This document shows positions 8,157 to 16,303 of a stretch of 64,000 bases of DNA, piece after piece (the first letter of the stretch is position 1; every line of letters begins with the position of its first letter). Source of the DNA: Anaerolineae bacterium (GTDB taxonomy: Bacteria; Chloroflexota; Anaerolineae; UBA4142; SHND01); assembly GCA_021463195.1 (NCBI GenBank), contig JAJTXZ010000001.1, forward strand, positions 62,001 through 126,000. Direction: 5' to 3'. The notes below the pieces were generated by a model. That model did no database searches. It had not been told where the DNA came from and saw only the letters and a program-made list of their open reading frames with translations. A program made the translations under genes and the position numbers.

Positions 8157-9056
8157 TCAACCTTTGAGCGAACCCGCCATCAAGCCGCGAATAAAATACC
8201 GACCTAGAAAAATATACAAGAGCAGCGGCGGCAGCGCGGTCAGAAGCGCGGCAGCCATCTGCACATTGTACGGCACGTGAAAACTGCCCGCGATGTTATT
8301 CAACGAAACGGTGATGGGATAAACTTTGGGCGTATTCGCTAGCGTAACGCCAAACAAAAAGTCATTCCAAATCGAAGTGAATTGCCAGATGACCACGACG
8401 ACGAACGCGGGCTGCGACAATGGCAGCAGGATGCGCCGATAGACGCTAAAAAAGTTCGCGCCGTCAATGCGCGCCGCTTCAATCATTTCGGTCGGCAGCT
8501 GCGCGTAATAATTGCGAAAAATCAAAGTGCAAATTGGAATGCCGTAAATGACATGCGCGACCACTAACCCGGGAATGGTCGAGAACAACTGAATGCCGGT
8601 GAACTTGGCAAAGTTTTGGTATGTCATGACGAGCGGAATAAGGATGCTCTGATACGGCAAGAACATGCCAAAGAGCATGAGCGTAAAAATCAAATCCGCG
8701 CCGCGGAATTTCCATTTGGCAAGCACATAGCCGTTGATGGAACCGATAAAAGTAGAGATGAGGGTGGCGGGAATGACCAACATGACGCTATTCCAAAAAC
8801 CCTGTTCCAAACCGAGCGTCGCCGGCGGTTCCGTCGAACCGAACCACGCAATCTGAAAACTCTTGAAACCGAGAATGTGCGGCGGCAGCCACATGTTTTG
8901 CATTTGCATCGCTTCGGCTTGACTTTTGAAACTTGCCATCAAAATGATATAGACCGGCGTCAAATACCAAATGGCAAAGAGGAGCAAAAAGGCGTAAAGC
9001 AAAAGACGCGTCCAGCGCCAACGCGGCGCGGCGGATGATTTGAATGGCGCAGCCAT
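8157..9056 (-). CDS. Sugar ABC transporter permease, MalG type
   Basis: One of two inner-membrane permeases of a carbohydrate importer. The 299-residue protein has six predicted membrane helices and the cytoplasmic EAA loop that docks the ATPase (EMIEAARIDGANFFSVYRRI). ATG 9056 was chosen because its TAATG overlaps the stop of the MalF-type gene and an AGGAGG site precedes it; a longer open frame starts at 9083. Together with the binding protein and MalF-type permease it forms a CUT1-style system. No ATPase gene is nearby, so a shared MsmX/UgpC-type subunit encoded elsewhere is inferred. Confidence 0.93.
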   Translation of the reverse strand: MAAPFKSSAAPRWRWTRLLLYAFLLLFAIWYLTPVYIILMASFKSQAEAMQMQNMWLPPHILGFKSFQIAWFGSTEPPATLGLEQGFWNSVMLVIPATLISTFIGSINGYVLAKWKFRGADLIFTLMLFGMFLPYQSILIPLVMTYQNFAKFTGIQLFSTIPGLVVAHVIYGIPICTLIFRNYYAQLPTEMIEAARIDGANFFSVYRRILLPLSQPAFVVVVIWQFTSIWNDFLFGVTLANTPKVYPITVSLNNIAGSFHVPYNVQMAAALLTALPPLLLYIFLGRYFIRGLMAGSLKG

Positions 9057-10123
9057 TATTGCGCCTCCTGTCGAGTTTGCCATACGAGGTATGGCACGAT
9101 TAATACGCCGACCATCAAGAGCAAAATAATAGCAATGCTCGCGCCTTGCGCGAACTGCGTTCCATCAAAAGTCGTTTTCCACATATTGAGCGCCGGCACA
9201 TCGGTGGCAAAGCCCGCGCTCACGCCGCCGGTCATTGAATATACGAGGTCAAAAATTTTGAGCGCGATGTGCGCGAGAATGACGACAACCGTGAGCGTGA
9301 CCGGACGGAGCAGCGGAATGATGATATAGCGGTAAACACCCCATTCGCTTGCGCCGTCAATGCGCGCGGCTTCGCGCAGTTCATCGGGGATGCTGCGAAT
9401 ACCGGCGAGATATAACGCCATCGTATAACCGGACATTTGCCAGCCCGCCGCGATGACGATTGAAGTCATCGCGACCGCATAGCCAAAGTCGGGCGCGGCG
9501 AGCGCGCCCAAACCAATGCTGCCGAGAAATTGCCCGAGCGGCGTCGTCGGTTGAATATATAAAACCGTCGGATCGGTGAACCATGCCGAACGTAAATGGT
9601 CCAGCCCCAAATTCGTCAAAAGCAAATTGATGCCAACCCAGCCGGTTTCTTGCGTGCCGGGCGTAAGAATCCAACGCCACGCGACGCCGGTGACGATAAA
9701 CGAGATTGCCATCGGAAACAAAAAGATGCTGCGAAAAATGGATTCGCCGCGAATCTTGCGGTCCAGCAGGGTCGCCAACAAAAAGCCGATGATGATGCAC
9801 CCGCCGACGAACAAAATTAAAAAGCCCACTTCATTGCGAATATCATAGTGAAAGCGAATCATGTCGGTGCTGCCGCCTACGAACAGGCGCGCGTAATTCT
9901 TTAAACCGACAAAGGTAAAGTCTGGCACGGAACTATTCCATGCCGTCAACGAGATGAACCCCGTCCATCCGATAAAGGCATAGATAAAAATGGCGAGGGC
10001 GATAATGGAAGGCATCAGAATAAGAATCGAAACGATACGCTCCCAGTTTTGGCGGCGCCACCAGCGCTTTTTGGGCATATTGACGACCGCAACGCCGGCG
10101 GCTGATTCAAAGGTTGACGACAT
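9056..10123 (-). CDS. Sugar ABC transporter permease, MalF type
   Basis: Partner permease of the MalG-type gene. The 355-residue protein has a short cytoplasmic N-terminus (KKRWWRRQNWERI), six or more membrane helices and the EAA-loop motif ELREAARIDGASEWGVYRYI. ATG 10123 (MSSTFES) follows TGAGGAAA at a normal distance. The longer open frame to 10237 would run back through the perfect hairpin at 10153-10182 and is unlikely to be translated. The stop overlaps the next start (TAATG), giving tight coupling of the two permeases. Confidence 0.93.
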   Translation of the reverse strand: MSSTFESAAGVAVVNMPKKRWWRRQNWERIVSILILMPSIIALAIFIYAFIGWTGFISLTAWNSSVPDFTFVGLKNYARLFVGGSTDMIRFHYDIRNEVGFLILFVGGCIIIGFLLATLLDRKIRGESIFRSIFLFPMAISFIVTGVAWRWILTPGTQETGWVGINLLLTNLGLDHLRSAWFTDPTVLYIQPTTPLGQFLGSIGLGALAAPDFGYAVAMTSIVIAAGWQMSGYTMALYLAGIRSIPDELREAARIDGASEWGVYRYIIIPLLRPVTLTVVVILAHIALKIFDLVYSMTGGVSAGFATDVPALNMWKTTFDGTQFAQGASIAIILLLMVGVLIVPYLVWQTRQEAQ

Positions 10124-10152
10124 GCGCGATTTCCTCAACGGATTGAAAATGG

Positions 10153-10182
10153 CTACCTGTGACAGTGGGCTGTCACAGGTAG
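10153..10182. promoter_or_regulatory. Perfect 13-bp stem-loop between binding-protein and permease genes
   Basis: CTACCTGTGACAG (10153-10165), loop TGGG, CTGTCACAGGTAG (10170-10182). It lies in the 125-bp gap between the binding protein stop and the permease start, with no T-run. Such intercistronic stems commonly stabilise the abundant binding-protein message relative to the permeases; a DNA operator is the alternative. Confidence 0.7.
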
Positions 10183-10248
10183 AATTAGGTTCGAGGCAAG
10201 ACGAGATGGACAAGCGTTTGCCCACCTCGCGTTTCACAAACGCTTAAC

Positions 10249-11796
10249 TTATTGTGGATAGCCCGCATCCGCGGCGGCTTGCGCCAAAGCGGCTTGCGTG
10301 GCGGCGACATCGCCGCTTGTGCCAAAGAGGGTGATCGCGTCGGTGTATGCTTTTGCCCATGATGGTTTGGCGGCTGCGCCGTGCGTCACGCTCGGCACAA
10401 TCGAATCCACTTGCCAATCTTTGGCAGCGGATTGAAGATACGCGTTGTAGGTCGAGTAATCGCAATCCGTGCGCGCGCAGATGGAACCCTTGAGTTTGTT
10501 GAATGCTTCTTGCGCGGGACGACTGCCGGCGAGGTCGAGCCACAGATTCGCGTTGTCCGGATTCGGCGCTTTGGCGGGCAGCGCGAATGAATCCGAGAGC
10601 GCGACGTACGTGCCTTTGCTGCCGGGCACCGGTTCCCAACCGTAATTGGTGAAATTCGCCGCGACGAATTGACCATTTGCCCAATCGCCCATGATATTCA
10701 TCGCGGCTTTGCCGTCAATGAGCAACTGCGTCGCCGCTGCCCAGGTCAACGCGTCGTGGTCCGCGTTCGCGTAGGTCAGATATTTTTTGAACGTTTCGAG
10801 CGCTTGCGCCACTTTGGGACTCTTCCACGAAGTCGCGCCGGTCCAGAGACCCGCGTATTCGTCTGCCGTCATCGAACCGGCAAGAATGCCTTCAAAAGTG
10901 TGCTGGAGTTCAAAACCATCTTTGCCGCCCAACGCGACCGGTTGAATGCCTGCGGCTTTGAGTTTGTCCGCCGCGGCAAAGAATTCGTCCCACGTCGCAG
11001 GCGCCGCCGTAATGCCCGCTTTTTCAAAGAGCGCCTTGTTGTACCACAAGACATTGGAGCGATGAATATTCACCGGCACGCCCCAATAATGGTCTTTGAA
11101 TTTCAGCATTTTCAAAAGCGTCGGTGGAAAGACCGCTTCGAGATTGTTGCGCTTGTACACGTCGTCAACATTCACGATAAGCGTGCCGGGATCATACGTA
11201 TCGGCTTCCCAACCGGCGTGCAATTGGAAGGTGTCGGGCGCGACGCCGCCGAGCAGCTGCGAGAGCAACTGTCCTTTGAAATTCGTGCCCGCGCCGCCGG
11301 CAATCGCGGCATTGACGATTTCGACATCGGGATTCTGCTGTTTGAACATTTTGAACATTTCATTCAAACCGGCGAATTCGCCGCCGTTCGTCCACCACGA
11401 CGCGACAATCAGTTGCCCTTTTGCGCCTTTGCCGAATAGCATCGAAACGCCCGCGGGCGTGTTGGGCCCGGGGAATTGAGCGAGGAACGCTTTGGCGTCA
11501 TCCGCGCTCGGAATGCACAATTTCCAACCGACTTCGATGGAATCCGGATTTTCGACGCGCGCGAACGAAGCATCTTCTTTGTTCATCAAGTTGGTGCCAG
11601 CCATGATGGGCCAGTACGCTTTGATGTCGCCGTATTCTTTATCCGAAATAGCGGAGAGAGTATCGCCGGCGGAGACGGTGTAGGTTTTCGCGCAGGCGAG
11701 CGCGTTCGTCGGCGCGGCGTTTACCGAACCAATCGGCAAGAGCGCCAGCAGCATCGCGAGGGCGACGAACGCGTAAATCCATTTGAACTTTGCCAT
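10249..11796 (-). CDS. Extracellular solute-binding protein (family 1) with an N-terminal LysM domain
   Basis: Secreted substrate-capture subunit of the neighbouring sugar importer. The 515-residue protein has a signal peptide (about 5-27, cut after VNA), then a LysM domain (about 38-95: TYTVSAGDTLSAISDKEYGD ... IEVGWKLCIP) bracketed by Cys35 and Cys94, which could form a disulfide, and then a periplasmic-binding fold (about 115-515; YNKALFEKAGI, PATWDEFFAAADKLKAAGI, MNIMGDW). ATG 11796 follows GGAGGT by 8 bases. LysM normally binds GlcNAc-containing glycans, so the fusion suggests anchoring to peptidoglycan or capture of amino sugars. Fusion of the two domains is uncommon outside such organisms. 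Confidence 0.92.
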   Translation of the reverse strand: MAKFKWIYAFVALAMLLALLPIGSVNAAPTNALACAKTYTVSAGDTLSAISDKEYGDIKAYWPIMAGTNLMNKEDASFARVENPDSIEVGWKLCIPSADDAKAFLAQFPGPNTPAGVSMLFGKGAKGQLIVASWWTNGGEFAGLNEMFKMFKQQNPDVEIVNAAIAGGAGTNFKGQLLSQLLGGVAPDTFQLHAGWEADTYDPGTLIVNVDDVYKRNNLEAVFPPTLLKMLKFKDHYWGVPVNIHRSNVLWYNKALFEKAGITAAPATWDEFFAAADKLKAAGIQPVALGGKDGFELQHTFEGILAGSMTADEYAGLWTGATSWKSPKVAQALETFKKYLTYANADHDALTWAAATQLLIDGKAAMNIMGDWANGQFVAANFTNYGWEPVPGSKGTYVALSDSFALPAKAPNPDNANLWLDLAGSRPAQEAFNKLKGSICARTDCDYSTYNAYLQSAAKDWQVDSIVPSVTHGAAAKPSWAKAYTDAITLFGTSGDVAATQAALAQAAADAGYPQ

Positions 11797-12005
11797 TCTG
11801 TATAACCTCCATTGGTTAAGCGCAAAGAACTCGGTAAAGTTGTTATACTTTTTCAGCGCGGTCTTTGCGCGATATCGTGTCATTGCATTGGTTGCTAAAT
11901 AAAACTGTCTCGGTTTGGGTTAAACCCCCTTTCCACCGCGTAACGCGCGCTGCCTTTACGAATTGCGTCCGGATTGGTAAAGGGGCGCGATTTGGCAAGA
12001 CGCTT

Positions 12006-12953
12006 TTATTTGGCGCATCGAAAACCTACATCGTCATTCGCGGCAGTCGCAACATTGGAATCGCGAAAATAAGTGGTGAGACGCTCTTGCGTCGCGAACC
12101 AACCGCCGCCGCGTTGAATCAATAGCGTAGCGCCATACAATTTTGAATTGGCGGAATTGCCGGGATAGTGTTCGGGCGCGCTGGCAGTCCATTCTTGAAC
12201 ATTGCCCGATAGGTCCTGAATGCCAAAGGGACTCGCGCCACCGGGAAAAGAGCCGACCGCAGCGGTGCCGCGCAAACCAGTCTCTTTTCCATTTACATTT
12301 TTGACGTTGAACTCGTTGCCCCATGGGAACGCGCGCCCGTCTGTGCCGCGCGCGGCAAATTCCCATTCCGCTTCAGTGGGCAGACGTTTGTCCGCCCATT
12401 CGCAAAACGCTTTGGCATCGTTCCACGACACTTTGACGACGGGATGATTGTCTTTGCCTTGAGCATACGTGAGCCAAGTATCGCTCTCGTTGCTTTTCTC
12501 CGCATCCGTTTTGTAATTCTGCGCATCCGCAAAAAGTCTGAAATCCGCGTTTGTCACTTCGAATTGGTCGAGCATAAAAGTTTTCACCGTGACCTCGTGC
12601 GGCGGTTTAGCATCGGCGTTGCCCGCGTCGCTGCCCATCCTAAACGTCGCACCCGCGATTTCAATCATTGGCGAATTTAACGTTGGCGCCGTCGCGACGG
12701 TGGGCGCAGCGGTTGCGCCGGCTTGCGTCGGTTCAGGCGATTTCGTTGGTTCATCCGTCGGCTTGGGGCGCGGCGTTGGCGTGGGCGGCGGCGGAACAGG
12801 CGTATTTGTAGCTTGCAGCGCTACAGGCGTAAATGGAATGGTCGGTTTAGGCACAGCCGTCGGCGTAATGTCGGTGATACCTTCCACGCCGCAGCCCATC
12901 AACAAAATCATTGCGAGAGTGATTCCAATTCCCAGAGACAACAAACGAAACAT
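12006..12953 (-). CDS. SUMF1/FGE-fold lipoprotein, catalytic cysteine motif not evident
   Basis: A 315-residue protein with a lipoprotein signal (LLMG before Cys21), a Pro/Thr-rich linker (about 30-90) and a formylglycine-generating-enzyme fold (about 95-315: FRMGSDAGNADAKPPHEVTV, FEVTNADFRLFA, RLPTEAEWEFAARG, DLSGNVQEWTAS, GFRC). In true formylglycine generators the segment after RGGSW carries catalytic cysteines; here it reads RGGGWFATQERLTTYFRD, without them. A structural or ligand-binding role at the cell surface is more likely than sulfatase maturation. ATG 12953 follows AAGGAG. It lies upstream of the binding-protein gene on the same strand, 209 bp away, so co-transcription is possible. 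Confidence 0.85.
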   Translation of the reverse strand: MFRLLSLGIGITLAMILLMGCGVEGITDITPTAVPKPTIPFTPVALQATNTPVPPPPTPTPRPKPTDEPTKSPEPTQAGATAAPTVATAPTLNSPMIEIAGATFRMGSDAGNADAKPPHEVTVKTFMLDQFEVTNADFRLFADAQNYKTDAEKSNESDTWLTYAQGKDNHPVVKVSWNDAKAFCEWADKRLPTEAEWEFAARGTDGRAFPWGNEFNVKNVNGKETGLRGTAAVGSFPGGASPFGIQDLSGNVQEWTASAPEHYPGNSANSKLYGATLLIQRGGGWFATQERLTTYFRDSNVATAANDDVGFRCAK

Positions 12954-13140
12954 GCGCGCTCCTTGCAAGTAGATGGATTTATTTTTTACGGACACAGCCA
13001 AGCGGCGCGCGTGAAAACTTTTGCGCCGCCGACATTCTGCGCCAAGACATTGCGCGGTCAGCTGGCAATATCATAGCGCCAAGATTCTCTTCATGCAATG
13101 CCCCGCGCGCTCAGCGGGCGTAGTTCACATTGGGGGTGAG

Positions 13141-13255
13141 TTTTCGGGCGAATCGAATTCGCGGCAACGAGAAAGTCTGCCGCCGCAGACTAGATTTTCA
13201 ATCTGCGAAGGCAGGTTCCGCGTTTTTATTGCGCGCGAATTCGATTCGCCCAAAA
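13141..13255. repeat. MITE-like element with 18-bp perfect terminal inverted repeats
   Basis: GGGCGAATCGAATTCGCG (13146-13163) is mirrored by CGCGAATTCGATTCGCCC (13234-13251), with TTTT and AAAAA continuing the symmetry outside. Inside is a second hairpin, AGTCTGC-CGCC-GCAGACT (about 13174-13191). The core recurs at 38191 and 51976. The 13002-13380 gap between the divergent SUMF1 lipoprotein and lutA holds this element, the lut promoter region and no gene. Confidence 0.75.
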
Positions 13256-13286
13256 ATGCGACGCGCACCTTATTGAATCGCGCGGC

Positions 13287-13315
13287 TTGAAAAAATTTAT
13301 CATTTGTTACACAAT
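13287..13315 (+). promoter_or_regulatory. Candidate lut promoter with overlapping GntR/LldR-like operator
   Basis: TTGAAA (13287-13292), 17-bp spacer, CACAAT (13310-13315). TTGTTACACAA at 13304-13314 overlaps the -10 box and fits TNGTNNNACNA, the pattern known for the lactate-responsive GntR-family repressor LldR of corynebacteria. A second -10-like TATACT lies at 13351. The regulator gene is not in the window; regulation is inferred. Confidence 0.4.
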
Positions 13316-13380
13316 AGCATGTGTATCCGCCGCGCGAAAACAATTTATTTTATACTCGGACCGAACTGGAGAGGAACGCG

Positions 13381-14133
13381 ATGAATGAAAATGCGCCGCG
13401 CCGCGCGCAACTTTTTGTGACATGTTTGATTGAAACGTTTCGACCCGAAGCGGGGATGGCCGTCGTGCAGACGTTGGAATCATTGGGCGTCGCCGTCGAA
13501 TTTCCCATCGGGCAAACCTGCTGTGGCCAACCCGCGTTCAACGCGGGCGCGTGGGATGATGCGCGCGCAATGGGGCGTTACACGCTCGGCGTCCTGGCGC
13601 AATCGGACGCGCCGATTGTCGTGCCGTCCGGTTCATGCGGCGATATGCTGCTGCATCATTATCCTGAACTGTTTGCGAATGACCCGCGATTTGGACCACT
13701 CGCCGAGCAGATTGCCGCGCGCGTTTTTGAATTTTCGCAATTCCTTGTTGACGTGCTGGGCGTCGCGGATGTGCGCGCGCGGTTTCCCGAACGCGTCGCG
13801 TATCATCCTTCGTGCCATTTGTCGCGCGGCATGGAGGTTACGCAGCCGCCGCGCGCCTTGTTGCAAAATGCGCGCGACGCGCAGTTGGTCGAGTTGAACG
13901 ACGCTGACGCTTGCTGCGGTTTTGGCGGTCTATTCGCGCTCAATATGAGCGAGATCTCGAGCGCGATGCTGGAGCGCAAACTCGACGCGCTTGACGCGGC
14001 GCAACCGCAAACGGTGGTGAGTTGCGATATGGGATGTTTGCTCCACATCGGCGGCGGTTTGCATCGTCGCGGTTCATCGATACAAATTAGACATCTGGCG
14101 GAAATTTTGGCGAACGCTGACGCGCTTGAATAA
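13381..14133 (+). CDS. lutA: L-lactate oxidation Fe-S subunit LutA (CCG-domain protein)
   Basis: Subunit of the three-part LutABC iron-sulfur complex that oxidises L-lactate to pyruvate. The 250-residue protein has the two cysteine-rich CCG modules typical of the family, around QTCCGQPAF (about 45-53) and DACCGFGG (about 177-184), each with a further upstream or downstream cysteine (SGSCGD, YHPSCH, SCDMGCL). Length matches LutA/YvfV-type proteins. ATG 13381 follows GGAGAGG. It is the first of three tightly packed genes: the gap to lutB is 8 bp, and lutB overlaps lutC. Confidence 0.93.
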   Translation: MNENAPRRAQLFVTCLIETFRPEAGMAVVQTLESLGVAVEFPIGQTCCGQPAFNAGAWDDARAMGRYTLGVLAQSDAPIVVPSGSCGDMLLHHYPELFANDPRFGPLAEQIAARVFEFSQFLVDVLGVADVRARFPERVAYHPSCHLSRGMEVTQPPRALLQNARDAQLVELNDADACCGFGGLFALNMSEISSAMLERKLDALDAAQPQTVVSCDMGCLLHIGGGLHRRGSSIQIRHLAEILANADALE

Positions 14134-14141
14134 TCAACCTG

Positions 14142-15581
14142 ATGAATAATCCCAATAGCGCCTTTCACGACCGCGCAGCTGTCGCGCTGCGCGACAGAAC
14201 TTTACGCACGGCGCTTGACCGCGCGACGCTGCGCTTTCAAGAATTGCGCGCGTCCGCGTTTGCCGATTTCGCGGACGCGGATGCCGCGCGCGATCGCGCG
14301 CGTTTGATTCGCGCGCATACGTTAAGTCGGCTCGATACGTATCTCGAACAATTCGCGACAAATGTCGAACGCGCGGGCGGGCGGATTCATTTTGCTTCTG
14401 ACGCGGCGGCGCTAAATCGCATTGTCATTGCCATCGCGCGAGCGCATCAGGCGCAATCCGTCGTCAAAGGCAAGTCTATGCTTTCGGAAGAAGTCGAATT
14501 GAATCACGCGCTTGAAGCGCAGGGCATTCGCGTGCTGGAAACCGATTTGGGCGAATACATCGCGCAGCTGGCGGATGAACGCCCCTCGCACATCGTCGCG
14601 CCGATTTTTCACAAGACCCGCGAGCAAGTCGCCGCGCTCTTGCATGAAAAAATCGGCATGCCTTTGACTGATGATGTTGCTGAAATGACCGCCGCCGCGC
14701 GGCGGGTTTTGCGCTCCGAGTTTCTCAACGCGGACTTGGGTATTAGCGGCGTGAATTTCGGCGTGGCGGCGACAGGCAGCATCTGTTTGGTCGAGAATGA
14801 AGGCAACGGTCGTTTGACGACGACCGCGCCGCGCGTGCATATCGCGTTGATGGGCATCGAGCGGTTGGTGCCGACGCTCGACGATTTGGCGGCGATGCTC
14901 CAAGTGTTGGCGCGCTCGGCGACGGGCCAAAAACTCGCCGTCTATACCAATATCATTACGGGCCCGCGTCAAACTTTCGAAGCCGACGGCCCCGACGAGC
15001 TGCATGTGATTTTATTGGACAATGGGCGCAGCAAGACGCTGGGCAGCGCGGTCGCCGAAATTTTGTATTGCATTCGCTGCGGCGCGTGTCTGAACGCGTG
15101 TCCGGTGTATCGTGAAATTGGCGGACACGCATACGGCAGCGTATATTCCGGTCCCGTTGGCGCGGTGTTGACGCCCGCGTTGAATGGCATCGCGGCGTGG
15201 AGCGAATTGCCGCAAGCGAGCACTTTGTGCGGCGCCTGTCGCCAAGTCTGCCCGGTGCGAATTGATATTCCGCGTCTACTGGTGATGGAACGCGACGCAG
15301 CGGCGCGCGCGGGTGAAATGTCGCGGGGTTGGCGTTGGGGTTTGCGCGGTTATGCGTTTATGGCGACAAGACCCGCGTTATTTAGATTGGCGGTATGGAG
15401 CGCGCGACTTGGCTCGCGCTGGCTCAGCCGGTTCAATCACGGCTGGATAAAAAAGGCGCCGCCGCCATTGAACGCGTGGACCGCGACGCGCGATTTGCCC
15501 GCATTTGCGTCGCAATCATTTCGCGCGCAATGGCGCGCGCATCAAGCGCGGAGTGGCGCAACAAGCGAGGCGCGCAAATGA
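14142..15581 (+). CDS. lutB: L-lactate oxidation Fe-S subunit LutB
   Basis: Iron-sulfur electron-transfer subunit of LutABC. The 479-residue protein has an N-terminal LUD domain (about 60-290, VVKGKSMLSEEVELNHAL and the glycine-rich FGVAATGSICLVENEGN) followed by two [4Fe-4S] motifs, CIRCGACLNACPVY (about 310-323) and CGACRQVCPV (about 367-376). The C-terminal 110 residues contain a DUF3390-type basic region. Two clusters and length agree with LutB/YkgF. The stop overlaps lutC (ATGA at 15578-15581). Confidence 0.95.
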   Translation: MNNPNSAFHDRAAVALRDRTLRTALDRATLRFQELRASAFADFADADAARDRARLIRAHTLSRLDTYLEQFATNVERAGGRIHFASDAAALNRIVIAIARAHQAQSVVKGKSMLSEEVELNHALEAQGIRVLETDLGEYIAQLADERPSHIVAPIFHKTREQVAALLHEKIGMPLTDDVAEMTAAARRVLRSEFLNADLGISGVNFGVAATGSICLVENEGNGRLTTTAPRVHIALMGIERLVPTLDDLAAMLQVLARSATGQKLAVYTNIITGPRQTFEADGPDELHVILLDNGRSKTLGSAVAEILYCIRCGACLNACPVYREIGGHAYGSVYSGPVGAVLTPALNGIAAWSELPQASTLCGACRQVCPVRIDIPRLLVMERDAAARAGEMSRGWRWGLRGYAFMATRPALFRLAVWSARLGSRWLSRFNHGWIKKAPPPLNAWTATRDLPAFASQSFRAQWRAHQARSGATSEARK

Positions 15582-16264
15582 ATGATGAACGTGAGCGGAT
15601 GATGCGACAAATTCGCGCCGCGTTGCCCGACGCGCATTTACCTGCCGCGCGCGCGACGATTCCCGCGCGCGAAATCGCGAGGCAGGGCGACCGCGCGACA
15701 ATGATTTCAAGTTTTCAGCGCGAGGTGGACGCGCTCGGCGGCAACTGCGCGGTGGCAACGAACGAGGCAGATGCGATTGCGCTACTGCTGCAATCGCTGC
15801 GCGATGCCAACGCCAATCAAGTCCTGACATGGGATGATGCCGACTTGCCGTTGCGTAGAGTAGGGCAGACTCTGCAAGAAAATGGTTACACAAGGATATT
15901 CGCGCGTGTGTCGCGCGACGCGACAAAGCGCAAAACAGAATTGGCGGCATTGGAACGCGCGGACGCAGGCATTACCGGCGCGCTGGCGGGCTTGGCGGAT
16001 AGCGGCGCGTTGGCATTGGTGACGCAGCCAACGCAAGCGCGTCTCGTTTCGCTGCTGCCCCCGATGCACATTGCGCTCTTGGCGGCGTCGCGCTTGTATC
16101 CAACGATGGCGGCGTTTTTCGCGTCGCATCCTGACGTGACGCGACGCGGCAGCAATCTCGTTTTTATCGCGGGCCCAAGTCGTACTGCCGATATTGAAAT
16201 GACCCTCACACGCGGCGTGCATGGGCCAAAATTTTTATGCGTGATAATTTTGGAATGGTTATAG
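15578..16264 (+). CDS. lutC: L-lactate oxidation subunit LutC (LUD domain)
   Basis: Third LutABC subunit. The 228-residue LUD-domain protein begins with MNDERERMMRQIRAAL and contains the family hallmarks ITGALAGLADSGALAL, and near the end GPSRTADIE followed by GVHGP. The open frame extends 61 codons upstream but lies within lutB in another frame, so ATG 15578 with its ATGA overlap is the start. The last residues (FLCVIILEWL) differ a little from the usual LutC end. A strong hairpin follows at 16268. Confidence 0.93.
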   Translation: MNDERERMMRQIRAALPDAHLPAARATIPAREIARQGDRATMISSFQREVDALGGNCAVATNEADAIALLLQSLRDANANQVLTWDDADLPLRRVGQTLQENGYTRIFARVSRDATKRKTELAALERADAGITGALAGLADSGALALVTQPTQARLVSLLPPMHIALLAASRLYPTMAAFFASHPDVTRRGSNLVFIAGPSRTADIEMTLTRGVHGPKFLCVIILEWL

Positions 16265-16267
16265 CGC

Positions 16268-16303
16268 AATGCGCGGCAGGCGCACGCGCCGCCGCGCATT
16301 TTA
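16268..16303. terminator. Hairpin terminator between lutC and the convergent CYTH gene
   Basis: AATGCGCGGC (16268-16277) pairs with GCCGCGCATT (16291-16300), and GGCG/CGCC continues the stem inwards; TTTATG follows. The CYTH gene stops at 16301, so the hairpin can serve both directions. Confidence 0.65.

Noticed and set aside
12006-12953. Functional formylglycine-generating enzyme
   Set aside because: The cysteines needed near RGGSW are replaced, and no sulfatase gene is visible.
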